Both the position numbers and the translations under genes were made by a program. This document shows positions 24,445 to 33,089 of a stretch of DNA of 43,660 nucleotides, piece by piece (within the stretch, counting starts at the first letter, position 1; each line of letters begins with the position of its first letter). The stretch is from Kiloniellaceae bacterium (GTDB lineage: Bacteria; Pseudomonadota; Alphaproteobacteria; Kiloniellales; J153), in the NCBI GenBank assembly GCA_021776095.1, contig JAJFGO010000096.1, positions 1 through 43,660 on the forward strand, read 5' to 3'. A model generated the notes under the pieces. It had not been told where the DNA came from and did no database searches. It was given only the letters and a program-made list of their open reading frames with translations.

Positions 24445-27243
24445 CTAATGTGCCTCGGCCCAATTGGGGCCGGTGCCGGCATCGGCGACCAGAGGGACCG
24501 AGAGTTCCAGCACCGGCGCGCAGGCGTTTTCCATCACCGCCTTGACCACTTTCGTGGTCTCTTCGACTTCGGCCTTGGGCACCTCGAAGAGAAGTTCGTC
24601 GTGAACCTGGAGCAGCATGCGTGCGCTGAGCCTTGCTTCACTCAGCGCCGGGGGCACGCGGATCATGGCGCGCTTGATGATGTCGGCGGCGGTGCCCTGG
24701 ATCGGTGCGTTTATGGCGGCACGTTCGGCGAAGTTGCGCCGCGCCGGGTTCTTGTCCTTGATCCCCGGCATGTGGACCTTGCGCCCGAACAGGGTCTCGA
24801 CCAGGCCGTGCTCGCGGCAGGCCGCCTTGGCCCGCTCCATGTAATCCTTGATCCCTGGATAGCGTTCGAAATAGGCCGCGATGTAGGCCTTGGCCTCGCC
24901 TTGGGGGATGCCCAGGTTGTTGGCCAAGCCGAAAGCCGAGATGCCGTAGATGATGCCGAAGTTGATCGCCTTGGCCTTGCGCCGGGTCATGGGGTCCATG
25001 CCCTCGACCGGCACGCCGAAGACCTGGGCGGCGGTGGCGGCGTGAATGTCCTGGCCCTCCAGAAAGGCCTGGCGCAGCGGTTCGACCTCGGCGATGTGGG
25101 CGGCCAGGCGCAATTCGATCTGACTGTAATCGACAGACAGCAAGACATGGCCCTCCTCCGCGACGAAGGCGTAGCGGATTTTGCGGCCCTCCTCGGTGCG
25201 GATCGGGATGTTCTGCAGGTTGGGGTCGTTGGAGGACAAGCGTCCGGTCGAGGCGACCGCCTGACTGAACGAGGTGTGCACGCGCCCGGTGCGCGGATCG
25301 ATCTGCGCCTGCAGCGCCTCGGTGTAGGTGCTGCGCAGCTTGGTTAATTGGCGCCAATCCATGACCCGCGCCGGCAGGTCGTGACCCTGCGCGGCCAGGC
25401 CCTCCAACACTGAAGCATCGGTGGTGTAGGACCCCGACTTGCCCTTCTTAATGTTGCCGGTGTTCAGGCCCATCTCGTCGAACAGAATTTCGCCCAGCTG
25501 CTTGGGCGAGCCAATGGTGAATTCGCGCCCGGCGAGCTTGTGAATCTCGCGTTCCAGTTCCGCCGCGCGTTGGGCGAAATCGTTCGAGAGTGTGCGCAGG
25601 GCATCGCGATCAACCTTGATGCCGTCGCGCTCCATCGCGGTCAGCACCGGCACCAGCGGCCGCTCCAAGGTCTCGTAGACCGTGGTCATGCGATCCGCCA
25701 CCAAACGCGACTTCAGCGCGCCGTGCAGGCGCAGGGTGACATCGGCGTCCTCGGCGGCGTAGTCGCGCGCGATATCGAGCGGCACCTTGTCGAAGGTAAT
25801 CTGCGACTTGCCGCTGCCGGCCACGTCCTTGAACTTGATGGTCTCGACGCCCAGATGCAGGCGCGCCAGCTCGTCCATGCCATGGCCGTGCAAGCCACCG
25901 TCGAGCACATAGGACAGCAGCATGGTGTCGTCCATGGGCGCGACCTCGATGCCGTGGCGGCCGAGCACCAGCATGTCGTACTTCAGATTCTGCCCGATCT
26001 TGAGGACGCTCGGGTCTTCGAGCAGGGGCTTGAACGCCGCCAGCGCCGCCTTCATCGGGATCTGCTTTGGCACCTCGGCGGCGTTCTCCAGGTCCAACTC
26101 GCCGCCCGCCGCCGCGCCGGTGTGGCCCAGCGGAATGTAACAGGCCCGCCCGCCGGAAAGCGCCAGGGAGACCCCGACTAGATCGGCGCGCAAGGCGTCC
26201 AGCGAGGTGGTCTCCGTATCGACCGCGACCGTGCCCTCCTCCACGGCGCCGGCGATCCAGCGCTCGAGCGCCTTTATGTCCTGGACCAATTCGTATTCTG
26301 CCACTGTTTCCTTGGGCGCGGCCTCCTCCACCGGGACGGTGCCGTCATCCAGAACATCGCCCAGGCGCGCGATGACCGAACGGAAGCCGTTCTCCTCCAG
26401 GAAGGCGCGCAGGGCCGCCGGGTCGGGCTGACGCAGATGCAAGCCTTCCAAGCCGACCTCGAGGGTCACGTCGTCCTTGAGCTGTACCAGTTGCCGTGAG
26501 ATGCGCGCTTGATCGGCGAACTGCAGCAGGTTTTCGCGCCGTTTAGGCTGCTTGATCTCCCCGGCGCGGGCCAGCAGGGTTTCGAGATCGCCGTATTCCT
26601 GGATCAGGAGGGCCGCGGTTTTCACCCCGATCCCCGGAACGCCGGGCACATTGTCGACCGAATCCCCGGCCAGGGCCTGAACCTCAACCACCTTGTCCGG
26701 GCCGACGCCGAATTTTTCCTCGACTTCCTTGGGCCCGATACTGCGGTTCTTGACCGGGTCGAACATGGCGACCCCGTCGCGTACCAGCTGCATGAGGTCC
26801 TTGTCGGAGGACACCACGGTGGCCTCGAGGCCCGCCTCGCGCGCTTGCTTGGCATAGCTCGCGATCAGGTCGTCGGCCTCGAAACCGGGCAGCTCGATAC
26901 AGGGCAGGTTGAACGCGCGGGTCGCCTCGCGGATCAATTCGAATTGCGGGATCAGTTCCTCGGGCACGTCAGGGCGCTGCGCCTTATATTCCGGGTAGAT
27001 CTCGTTGCGAAAAGTCTCGCGCGCGGAATCGAATATGACCGCGATGCCCTCGGCCTCGGTGTCGGCCAGGAGCTTGATCAGCATGTTGACGAAGCCGAAC
27101 ACCGCGTTGACCGGGGTGCCGTCCGGCCGAGTCATGGGCGGCATGGCGAAAAAGGCCCGGAAAATATACCCCGAACCGTCGATCAGATAGATGTGATGGG
27201 GGTGGTTGGGGTCTTTCCCCGGGGCGGATTCAGGCATGCTCAT
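24445..27243 (-). CDS. polA: DNA polymerase I
   Basis: A 932-residue repair and Okazaki-fragment polymerase with all three domains. The 5'-3' exonuclease/FEN domain is at about 15–300 (YLIDGSGYIFRAFFAMP, VVSSDKDLMQLV, GDSVDNVPGVPGIGVKTAA). The 3'-5' exonuclease keeps its acidic residues (Asp 342 and Glu 344 in VAVDTETTSLDALR), so proofreading is expected. In the polymerase domain, motif A is DYSQIELRLAAH from 705, motif B RRKAKAINFGIIYG, and motif C QVHDELLFEV with HDE 881–883. MPESAP two codons on is an alternative start. Confidence 0.98.
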   Translation of the reverse strand: MSMPESAPGKDPNHPHHIYLIDGSGYIFRAFFAMPPMTRPDGTPVNAVFGFVNMLIKLLADTEAEGIAVIFDSARETFRNEIYPEYKAQRPDVPEELIPQFELIREATRAFNLPCIELPGFEADDLIASYAKQAREAGLEATVVSSDKDLMQLVRDGVAMFDPVKNRSIGPKEVEEKFGVGPDKVVEVQALAGDSVDNVPGVPGIGVKTAALLIQEYGDLETLLARAGEIKQPKRRENLLQFADQARISRQLVQLKDDVTLEVGLEGLHLRQPDPAALRAFLEENGFRSVIARLGDVLDDGTVPVEEAAPKETVAEYELVQDIKALERWIAGAVEEGTVAVDTETTSLDALRADLVGVSLALSGGRACYIPLGHTGAAAGGELDLENAAEVPKQIPMKAALAAFKPLLEDPSVLKIGQNLKYDMLVLGRHGIEVAPMDDTMLLSYVLDGGLHGHGMDELARLHLGVETIKFKDVAGSGKSQITFDKVPLDIARDYAAEDADVTLRLHGALKSRLVADRMTTVYETLERPLVPVLTAMERDGIKVDRDALRTLSNDFAQRAAELEREIHKLAGREFTIGSPKQLGEILFDEMGLNTGNIKKGKSGSYTTDASVLEGLAAQGHDLPARVMDWRQLTKLRSTYTEALQAQIDPRTGRVHTSFSQAVASTGRLSSNDPNLQNIPIRTEEGRKIRYAFVAEEGHVLLSVDYSQIELRLAAHIAEVEPLRQAFLEGQDIHAATAAQVFGVPVEGMDPMTRRKAKAINFGIIYGISAFGLANNLGIPQGEAKAYIAAYFERYPGIKDYMERAKAACREHGLVETLFGRKVHMPGIKDKNPARRNFAERAAINAPIQGTAADIIKRAMIRVPPALSEARLSARMLLQVHDELLFEVPKAEVEETTKVVKAVMENACAPVLELSVPLVADAGTGPNWAEAH

Positions 27244-27317
27244 GCGCCGGAGAATGCCGGAGCGGCGCGTGCCTGTCGAGGGGCCCGGGAACCGGTATCG
27301 GGCCGGTTCTGCATTTC

Positions 27318-27351
27318 CCTGTTATTCCCTGCCGAGCAGGGAAATAACAGG
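27318..27351. repeat. Hairpin between a PaaK-like gene and polA
   Basis: CCTGTTATTCCCTG (27318–27331) pairs with CAGGGAAATAACAGG (27337–27351), 14 bp with one bulged A and a 5-base loop. It lies 32 bases past the stop of the upstream leftward gene and 75 bases before polA. There is no T-run, so it is either a weak terminator or a copy of a palindromic repeat. Confidence 0.5.
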
Positions 27352-27382
27352 ACGCCCGCGCCGCGCCCGTCGATGCCGGATT

Positions 27383-28798
27383 TTAGACCGGCATGTAGTC
27401 CGAGGTGAAGTCCTGGAATTTGCCGCTGGGGCCGCGCGGAATGCGCTCAACCTCCACAATCTCAAGGGTTTCGGCGCGCTCGCCGATAGCCGCCGCCCAG
27501 GCGGAGCGCACGGCGTTGTGGAAAGCCGGCGGCAAGGGCCCGGCGACGGCGGCTCGCAGCTCGAAGCGGCCGTCGCGGTACTGATGCACCTGAAATTGCC
27601 GCAATGGTCCAATCGCCTCGGCCGGCAGGCCGTTCACGGCAGTCCGCAGGGCGAGGAACAATTGGTACGAACCTTCCGGCAAAGAGATGTGGCGCCGATA
27701 GCGCCCGGTCAAATTACCGAAGGAGGGCAGGCTGCGCCCGCAGGGACACGGGCCCGCCACGGTCTCGGCCATATCATCAGTGTCGTAGCGGATCAGCGGC
27801 ATGGCCGGGTTACGAAGCGCCGTCACGGCGATGCGCCCGGTTTCGCCGGGTGGGCATGGCTGCCCCTGATCGTCCACGATCTCGATTAGGCAATGCTCGG
27901 CGTGGACATGATAGCGCCCGGCGGCGCAACGCATGGCCATGAGTCCGACCTCGTTCATGCCGTAATTCTGATGCACCGGGAGAGCAAGCGAGCGCTCGAC
28001 AAACGCTCGCGCGGAAGGACGCATATCCTCGGTAATGCCCAAAACCGATTCCAGGCTATCGACCAGTGTCTTGCCGGCGGCGGTGTAACAAAGATGCTCC
28101 AGCCACGAGGCGCGGGAGCAGAGATAGGCCGGGCGCTCAGCCCGCAACCACTCGATTTGCCGCTCTACCGGTGTTGACAGAGATAGACCAAGCCAGGGTC
28201 CGGTCTCGAAAAACGTCCCAGCATAGCGCCAACGTGACAAGCGGCACGTGACACCGGCGGGGTAAGTTCCGCCCTCGCGCCGCAAAGGTAATTCGTTCGA
28301 AAATCTCAGGAAAGCAATTGCCTTGCTAGGGTCGAAGCGGCACCAACGGTATTGCCGCTGGGCCAGATAAGTGAACATCGTGTTGCTCGAGACGGTATGA
28401 TGGGTCTTCGTCGGTTGCCCCGTGGTGCCCGATGTTGAGAAGACACTGTAGTGCTTTTCGCCGCGCGGCAGGCGGGCCGGCCGCAAATGATCGCTGCTCT
28501 CGCGCACTTGATCCTTGTCCAGCAGCGGCAGCTTGACCAGGTCCTCCGGCGTTTTCACGTCTTCGGGTTTGAGCCCGCGCGCGGCGAAGGTATCGCGATA
28601 ATAGGGCACTTGATTGGCAGCGAAGCGTACGATCCGCGTTAAGGCGGCCGCTTGGCGATCGTGCTGTTGCGGCCCGGTCAGAAATTCGTTCTCGACCAAG
28701 CGGTCGAAAACCTTCAGCCCGGCAAATCGTGACCGCAGGTGCCAGCGGCGCTGCTCTTCCCGCTCCTGGCTTAGATTAGTGGCGACAGGTGCATTCAC
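27383..28798 (-). CDS. Phenylacetate-CoA ligase-like adenylating enzyme (copy 2)
   Basis: A 471-residue member of the PaaK/coenzyme F390 synthetase-like adenylate-forming family. ATP motif STSGTTGQPTK (121–131), adenylate motif NYGMNEVG (278–285), LIRYDTDD (335–342), then CPCGR (351–355), a cysteine motif typical of this subgroup, and a C-terminal lid ending RGPSGKFQDF. The acid substrate is unknown. It lies seven bases after a paralog on the same strand, so the two probably act in one pathway. Confidence 0.82.
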   Translation of the reverse strand: MNAPVATNLSQEREEQRRWHLRSRFAGLKVFDRLVENEFLTGPQQHDRQAAALTRIVRFAANQVPYYRDTFAARGLKPEDVKTPEDLVKLPLLDKDQVRESSDHLRPARLPRGEKHYSVFSTSGTTGQPTKTHHTVSSNTMFTYLAQRQYRWCRFDPSKAIAFLRFSNELPLRREGGTYPAGVTCRLSRWRYAGTFFETGPWLGLSLSTPVERQIEWLRAERPAYLCSRASWLEHLCYTAAGKTLVDSLESVLGITEDMRPSARAFVERSLALPVHQNYGMNEVGLMAMRCAAGRYHVHAEHCLIEIVDDQGQPCPPGETGRIAVTALRNPAMPLIRYDTDDMAETVAGPCPCGRSLPSFGNLTGRYRRHISLPEGSYQLFLALRTAVNGLPAEAIGPLRQFQVHQYRDGRFELRAAVAGPLPPAFHNAVRSAWAAAIGERAETLEIVEVERIPRGPSGKFQDFTSDYMPV

Positions 28799-28805
28799 TT
28801 CTGGC

Positions 28806-30194
28806 CTATGGGATCTCGCAGCGGAAGTCCTCGAACTTGCCGCCGGCGCTGCGCGGTATCTCGTCGTGGTAACTGAGCACGAGATCGAAGGGATGGCCGA
28901 GGCGATCGAGGATGATTCGGCGCAGCTTGGCTTCTTCTTCCTCCGTCAGGGGTGCGGAGGTCACCAGCTTGACCTCTAAGCGTTCAAGGGAGGTTTGCAC
29001 GATTTGGTATTGGCGGATCGCCGGTATCTGGATGTAGCTGGGCTCACCGATCAAGGGCCAGACCTGTTCGCCGCCGGGCAGCCGCAGCATGTTGCGAACC
29101 CGGCCGAGAACCCGGTTGATTACCGGCAGGCCGCGCCCGCAGGGGCAGGTGCCGCCGGTTTCGGCCAAGTCGCCCAGCTCATAACGGATCAGGGGCATGG
29201 CGAAGTTGTGCAGACCGGTGACCACGACGCGGCCGGTCTCGCCGGCCCGGCACGGCGTGCCGTCTTCTCTCAGAATCTCCAGCAGCACGCCCTCGGACTG
29301 CACGTGATAGTGTTCGTGTTCCGGGCATTGCAGGGCCATGTAGCCGAGCTCATTGGCGCTATAGGCATCAACCACCTCGACCCCCAAGACCTCGCGGCAG
29401 GCGCTACGCGTCTCCGGCGTCAGAACCTCAGAGATAGTCCGCACCTGACGCAGGCGCGGCAAGTCGATCCGGTTGTCCTGGCAATGGCGCACCAAGGCCC
29501 GCAAGGCGGAAGGAAAGGTCAGCAGGTAATCGGGCTTTACCCGGACCAGCCACTCGGCCTGCTGGGCTATCGGCGTGACCACGCTCAAACCGGCGGCCGG
29601 GCCGCTCGGATAAATCGCGGCCACGGCCCCGCCCCAGTTGGAATTCCGGACACCTTTGGGGAAACTTCCGACGCCGGTCGGCAAGGCCCGGATCGAGGCC
29701 AGCTTGCCGCGGAAATCGCGGCCGTGCCACAGGTGGTCGCGCAAGGTGAAGGCGTTCCAGAATGCCTGTGTCACTTGGGTGCTTATGGATTCGATGGGCC
29801 GCCCGGTCGATCCTGAACTGGAGATCTTCCCGGTCCGGCCATGGCCCGCCGGCAAGGCCGTGCTGTGCAAGGCGGCGCCTGCGTTCTGGACCTCGGCGCG
29901 GGTCAGGATCGGAATTCGCGGCCAAATTTCCGGCGTCAAAGGCTTGCCCGGCACAAGCCCGGCCGCGCGCAGGCGGTCGCCGTAGAACGGCACGGTCTTG
30001 GCCGCATGGGCCAAAAGCACGCCGAGCTGACGCATTTGCCAGGCCCGCAGAGTCTCCGCCGGCCACCACTGGCTGCCGTCGAGCTGCTGCAACAGCGCCA
30101 AGTACCGCGCGACCTGCGGCGAGGGCAACGCGGGCCAGGCAATACCCGCCGTGGCGGAATGGGGAACCCGGTCGAAGGGATCGCGCGGCGGCAT
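28806..30194 (-). CDS. Phenylacetate-CoA ligase-like adenylating enzyme (copy 1)
   Basis: A 462-residue paralog of the next gene. ATP motif ISSSGSTGRP (124–133), AYSANELGYMALQCPEHEHYHV, PLIRYELGDLAE, CPCGRGLP and a C-terminal RSAGGKFEDFRCEIP. The conserved Lys before F-x-DF in both copies is the expected catalytic lysine region. It is the upstream member of the tandem pair. The role is unknown: activation of an aromatic or other carboxylic acid is implied by the family. Confidence 0.82.
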   Translation of the reverse strand: MPPRDPFDRVPHSATAGIAWPALPSPQVARYLALLQQLDGSQWWPAETLRAWQMRQLGVLLAHAAKTVPFYGDRLRAAGLVPGKPLTPEIWPRIPILTRAEVQNAGAALHSTALPAGHGRTGKISSSGSTGRPIESISTQVTQAFWNAFTLRDHLWHGRDFRGKLASIRALPTGVGSFPKGVRNSNWGGAVAAIYPSGPAAGLSVVTPIAQQAEWLVRVKPDYLLTFPSALRALVRHCQDNRIDLPRLRQVRTISEVLTPETRSACREVLGVEVVDAYSANELGYMALQCPEHEHYHVQSEGVLLEILREDGTPCRAGETGRVVVTGLHNFAMPLIRYELGDLAETGGTCPCGRGLPVINRVLGRVRNMLRLPGGEQVWPLIGEPSYIQIPAIRQYQIVQTSLERLEVKLVTSAPLTEEEEAKLRRIILDRLGHPFDLVLSYHDEIPRSAGGKFEDFRCEIP

Positions 30195-30246
30195 GGCGAT
30201 TCGGCGACGTCAGCCTAGCCCGCCGGACACCCCATCGCGCGGCACC

Positions 30247-30444
30247 TCAGTGCCCGGCCTTGCCGGCGGCACCCGGTTTCAGCACGAACCGGCGGTCGCA
30301 ATAAGGGCAGTCGATTTGCCCCCTGCCTTCCATGTTGAGCCAGACACGAGGGTGGCCAAGGGCCCCGCCGCTGCCGTCGCATTTGACCGTTTCGCTATCG
30401 GCCTCGACCACTTCGGGGGCGTCCAGGGGATTGTCCACCGTCAT
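30247..30444 (-). CDS. zf-CHCC zinc-finger protein
   Basis: A 65-residue protein starting MTVDNPLDAPEVVEADSETV. Zinc ligands Cys 22, His 31, Cys 46 and Cys 49 lie in VKCDGSGGALGHPRVWLNM and IDCPYCDRRFVL. This is the zf-CHCC (PF10276) domain, the bacterial relative of the mitochondrial complex I subunit NDUFS6. ATG 30444 is chosen: the frame stays open far upstream, but that extension is antisense to the ABC gene and not protein-like. A complex I assembly role is possible but unproven here. Confidence 0.88.
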   Translation of the reverse strand: MTVDNPLDAPEVVEADSETVKCDGSGGALGHPRVWLNMEGRGQIDCPYCDRRFVLKPGAAGKAGH

Positions 30445-30654
30445 TCTCCACCTAAAAAATTCGATCGGCGGTGCTTGGCAGGCTCGACCCAAAGCCGTCC
30501 GCCGACGCGCCGGGCCTCGGTTGACCCTTAGAAGGGCGGATGATACCCATTGGCGCGACGCGATCAATGGTCGAAGGGCGGTAACACCACGCCCTGGAAC
30601 TCGGCGCTTCGGCCGGGATCGCGCCGAAATCTTACCTAGCGACATCCATTCAAC

Positions 30655-31683
30655 ATGCCAGACGATCAAGCTTCTGTGGCAAGACACACGGCCATTCCCG
30701 CGCTGCCAGAATACGCGGTCGAGGTGCGCGGCCTCGACAAGCACTACGCCGCCAAGGGCCGGGGCGAAGCCAAGCACGCCTTGATCGAGGTCGACCTGGC
30801 GATTCCGCGCGGCTCCCTGTTCGGCCTTTTGGGCCCCAATGGGGCCGGCAAGTCGACCCTGATCAACACCCTGGCCGGCCTGGTCAACAAAAGCGGCGGC
30901 ACGGCCCATATCTGGGGCTACGACATCGAGCGCCAAACCCGTCAGGCCCGCGCATCGATCGGCGTGGTGCCGCAGGAATTGAACGTCGACCCCTTCTTCA
31001 CCCCGCGCGAGTTGCTGGAGCTTCAGGCCGGCCTCTACGGGGTGCCCCCGGTGGAGCGGCGCAGCGACGAGATTCTGAGTGCCCTGGGCCTGGCCGACAA
31101 GGCGGAGGCCTATGCCCGGACCCTGTCCGGCGGCATGCGGCGGCGCCTGATGGTGGCCAAGGCCATGGTGCACAACCCACCGGTCCTGGTCCTCGACGAA
31201 CCGACTGCGGGGGTCGACATCGAGTTGCGCCAACAGCTGTGGGCCCACGTGCGCGACCTCAACCGCTTGGGCACCACGGTTCTGCTGACCACCCATTACC
31301 TGGAAGAAGCCGAGGAGCTGTGCGATCGCATCGCGATCATCAATCACGGCCGGGTCATCGCCTGCGACACCACCGAGGCCTTGCTGAGCCGCCTGGACAG
31401 CAAGGATCTGACCCTGGTGCTGGGCGCGGACATCGACGCCGTGCCCGAGGCGCTCCGCGGCTTCAATGTGGAACTCGCCACGCCGCGCCGCCTGGTCATT
31501 CACTACCAGCCGAGCCAGAGCCCGGTGCCTGCCATCCTGCGCGCGGTGACCGCCGCCGGCCTGGACGTGGTCGACATGACCACCGAGGAAACCGATTTGG
31601 AAGACTTGTTCCTGCAGTTGACCCGGGGCGCGCACGACGCCGCACCGCGAAACGGCAAGCGGAAGAATGGCCGCCGGCACTAG
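30655..31683 (+). CDS. ABC-2 type transporter ATP-binding protein
   Basis: A 342-residue ATPase. Walker A GPNGAGKST (60–68), Q-loop GVVPQELNVD, signature LSGGM (157–161), Walker B VLVLDEPTAGVD (177–188), switch His in LLTTHYLEEAEEL, and a C-terminal domain of about 90 residues. It resembles YadG/CcmA-type drug or polysaccharide exporter ATPases. No ABC-2 permease gene follows; the next gene is a lipoprotein hydrolase that it nearly touches or overlaps. The permease must be elsewhere. Confidence 0.9.
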   Translation: MPDDQASVARHTAIPALPEYAVEVRGLDKHYAAKGRGEAKHALIEVDLAIPRGSLFGLLGPNGAGKSTLINTLAGLVNKSGGTAHIWGYDIERQTRQARASIGVVPQELNVDPFFTPRELLELQAGLYGVPPVERRSDEILSALGLADKAEAYARTLSGGMRRRLMVAKAMVHNPPVLVLDEPTAGVDIELRQQLWAHVRDLNRLGTTVLLTTHYLEEAEELCDRIAIINHGRVIACDTTEALLSRLDSKDLTLVLGADIDAVPEALRGFNVELATPRRLVIHYQPSQSPVPAILRAVTAAGLDVVDMTTEETDLEDLFLQLTRGAHDAAPRNGKRKNGRRH

Positions 31684-31705
31684 ACGGCTGAATGGCGACC
31701 CCGCG

Positions 31706-32731
31706 ATGGCGCGCGCGGGGGCACGCGTTGCTGCGGTTCTGCTGCTGCTCCTCCTAGCCGCCGCCTGCACGCCCCGCCTGGCACCGCCCGGGCCCGGCTT
31801 GAGCGCCGCCCTGGGCACGACCCCGAGCCTGAGCGAAACCCATTTCATCACCGAGGACGGCCTGGAATTGCCGCTACGTAGCTGGCCGCCGAGCCATGGC
31901 GGCCCACCCAGCGCGGTCATTCTGGCACTGCACGGATTCAACGACTATTCCAAGGCATTCGAAGACGCGGGCCGGTTCTGGGCCGCCCAAGGGCTCGCCG
32001 TCTACGCCTACGATCAGCGCGGGTTCGGCACCGCGCCCCATCGCGGCCTCTGGGCCGGCACCCCGGCCCTGACCGGCGACCTGCGCGCCGCCGCCGGCCT
32101 GCTGCGCGCGCGCCACCGGGGCGTGCCGCTCTATCTGCTCGGCGACAGCATGGGCGGGGCGGCGATTTTGGCGGCCTCGGCCGAGGTTCGGCCCTTGCCG
32201 GCCGACGGCGTGATCCTGGTCGCGCCGGCGGTGTGGTCGCGCGCCAACATGCCGGCGCTGTACCGCGCGACCCTCTGGCTCGGCGCCCACACGATTCCCT
32301 GGGCTACGGTCACCGGCCGGGGCCTCAAGATTCAGGCCTCCGACAATATCCCGATGCTGCGCGCCTTGGGCCGCGACCCCCTGGTGATCAAGGAAACCCG
32401 GATCGACGCCATTCACGGTTTGGTCGACCTCATGGACCAGGCCCTGGCGGCCGCCCCGGCGCTCGAGGCCCCCGCGTTACTCCTGTACGGCGACAAGGAC
32501 GAAATCGTGCCCGAAGATCCGACCCTGCGCCTGTGGCAGACCTTGCCCGCCGCGGCCCGCGCGCGGCAGCGCCGGGCGCTTTATCCCAACGGCTGGCACA
32601 TGCTTCTGCGCGATTTGGAAGCCGAGGTGGTGTGGCGCGACATCGCCGCCTGGATCGCCAGGCCGGCCGCGCCGCTCCCCTCCGGCGCCGAGGAGCGCGC
32701 CCTGGTCCGCCTGAACGGCGGGCCGTCTTAG
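31706..32731 (+). CDS. Lipoprotein alpha/beta hydrolase (monoacylglycerol-lipase-like)
   Basis: A 341-residue predicted lipoprotein ([21 protein letters not shown], lipid Cys 21) with a serine-hydrolase fold: [14 protein letters not shown] (oxyanion region), YDQRGFG, nucleophile Ser 148 in [10 protein letters not shown], acid in [13 protein letters not shown], and His in NGWHMLLRD. Similar to monoacylglycerol lipases (Hydrolase_4). It would act in the envelope. A longer start at 31667, overlapping the ABC gene by 17 bases, is possible, but the signal peptide favours 31706. Confidence 0.88.
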   Translation: MARAGARVAAVLLLLLLAAACTPRLAPPGPGLSAALGTTPSLSETHFITEDGLELPLRSWPPSHGGPPSAVILALHGFNDYSKAFEDAGRFWAAQGLAVYAYDQRGFGTAPHRGLWAGTPALTGDLRAAAGLLRARHRGVPLYLLGDSMGGAAILAASAEVRPLPADGVILVAPAVWSRANMPALYRATLWLGAHTIPWATVTGRGLKIQASDNIPMLRALGRDPLVIKETRIDAIHGLVDLMDQALAAAPALEAPALLLYGDKDEIVPEDPTLRLWQTLPAAARARQRRALYPNGWHMLLRDLEAEVVWRDIAAWIARPAAPLPSGAEERALVRLNGGPS

Positions 32732-32804
32732 CGCCCAAGCGCCCCGGCGCTCGAAACGCGGCACGCGGCACCCGGCACACCGGGCGACACCGCGCGCCAG
32801 CCGG

Positions 32805-32833
32805 TTTACGGGCACGCAAACTTGGAGTACGGT
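32805..32833 (+). promoter_or_regulatory. Candidate promoter of tRNA-Arg
   Basis: TTTACG (32805–32810), 17 bases, TACGGT (32828–32833); about 60 bases before the tRNA. The match to sigma-70 hexamers is moderate and was found by eye. Confidence 0.35.
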
Positions 32834-32890
32834 CCCGCCGTCCCGAAACCCGGCCCGGCCGCTTGGCCCGGCATCAAGGTTTCGCACTGG

Positions 32891-32967
32891 GGACCCGTAG
32901 CTCAGCTGGATAGAGTGCTGCCCTCCGAAGGCAGAGGTCACAGGTTCGAATCCTGTCGGGTCCGCCA
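32891..32967 (+). tRNA. tRNA-Arg (anticodon CCG)
   Basis: 77 bases with a full cloverleaf: acceptor GGACCCG/CGGGTCC, D-stem GCTC/GAGT, anticodon stem CTGCC/GGCAG around loop CTCCGAA (anticodon CCG at 32925–32927), T-arm ACAGG-TTCGAAT-CCTGT, and an encoded CCA. It reads CGG codons. It is the integration site of the mobile element that follows and remains intact because the element carries the same 3' sequence. Confidence 0.97.
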
Positions 32968-32968
32968 A
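32923..32968 (+). repeat. attL core (46-bp direct repeat)
   Basis: This segment, from the first base of the tRNA anticodon loop to one base past CCA, is repeated exactly at 43114–43159. The preceding bases differ (C here, T at the other copy), so the identity block starts precisely at the anticodon loop. Confidence 0.95.
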
Positions 32969-33016
32969 GAATTTCAATGACATAGACGGCACTTCGCACC
33001 CTGACCAACCCCGCGA

Positions 33017-33038
33017 TGGGCGCGGAATGGGCGCGGAA
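33017..33038 (+). repeat. Tandem 11-bp repeats, likely integrase arm sites (left)
   Basis: TGGGCGCGGAA occurs twice in direct tandem (33017–33027, 33028–33038), 49 bases inside attL. The same unit recurs near attR at 43000–43020. Location and sequence suggest arm-type integrase sites. Confidence 0.6.
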
Positions 33039-33089
33039 TCGCGTTCCCGTCCCGTTCATGATATCCGCCGGGACACACATACCGAGCGC

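Noticed and set aside
30445-31941. Long leftward frame upstream of the zf-CHCC gene
   Set aside because: It is the antisense of the ABC transporter gene; only the part after 30444 has protein motifs.
33027-33089. Earlier start for the winged-helix gene
   Set aside because: This stretch is made of the 11-bp integrase arm repeats and has no ribosome site.
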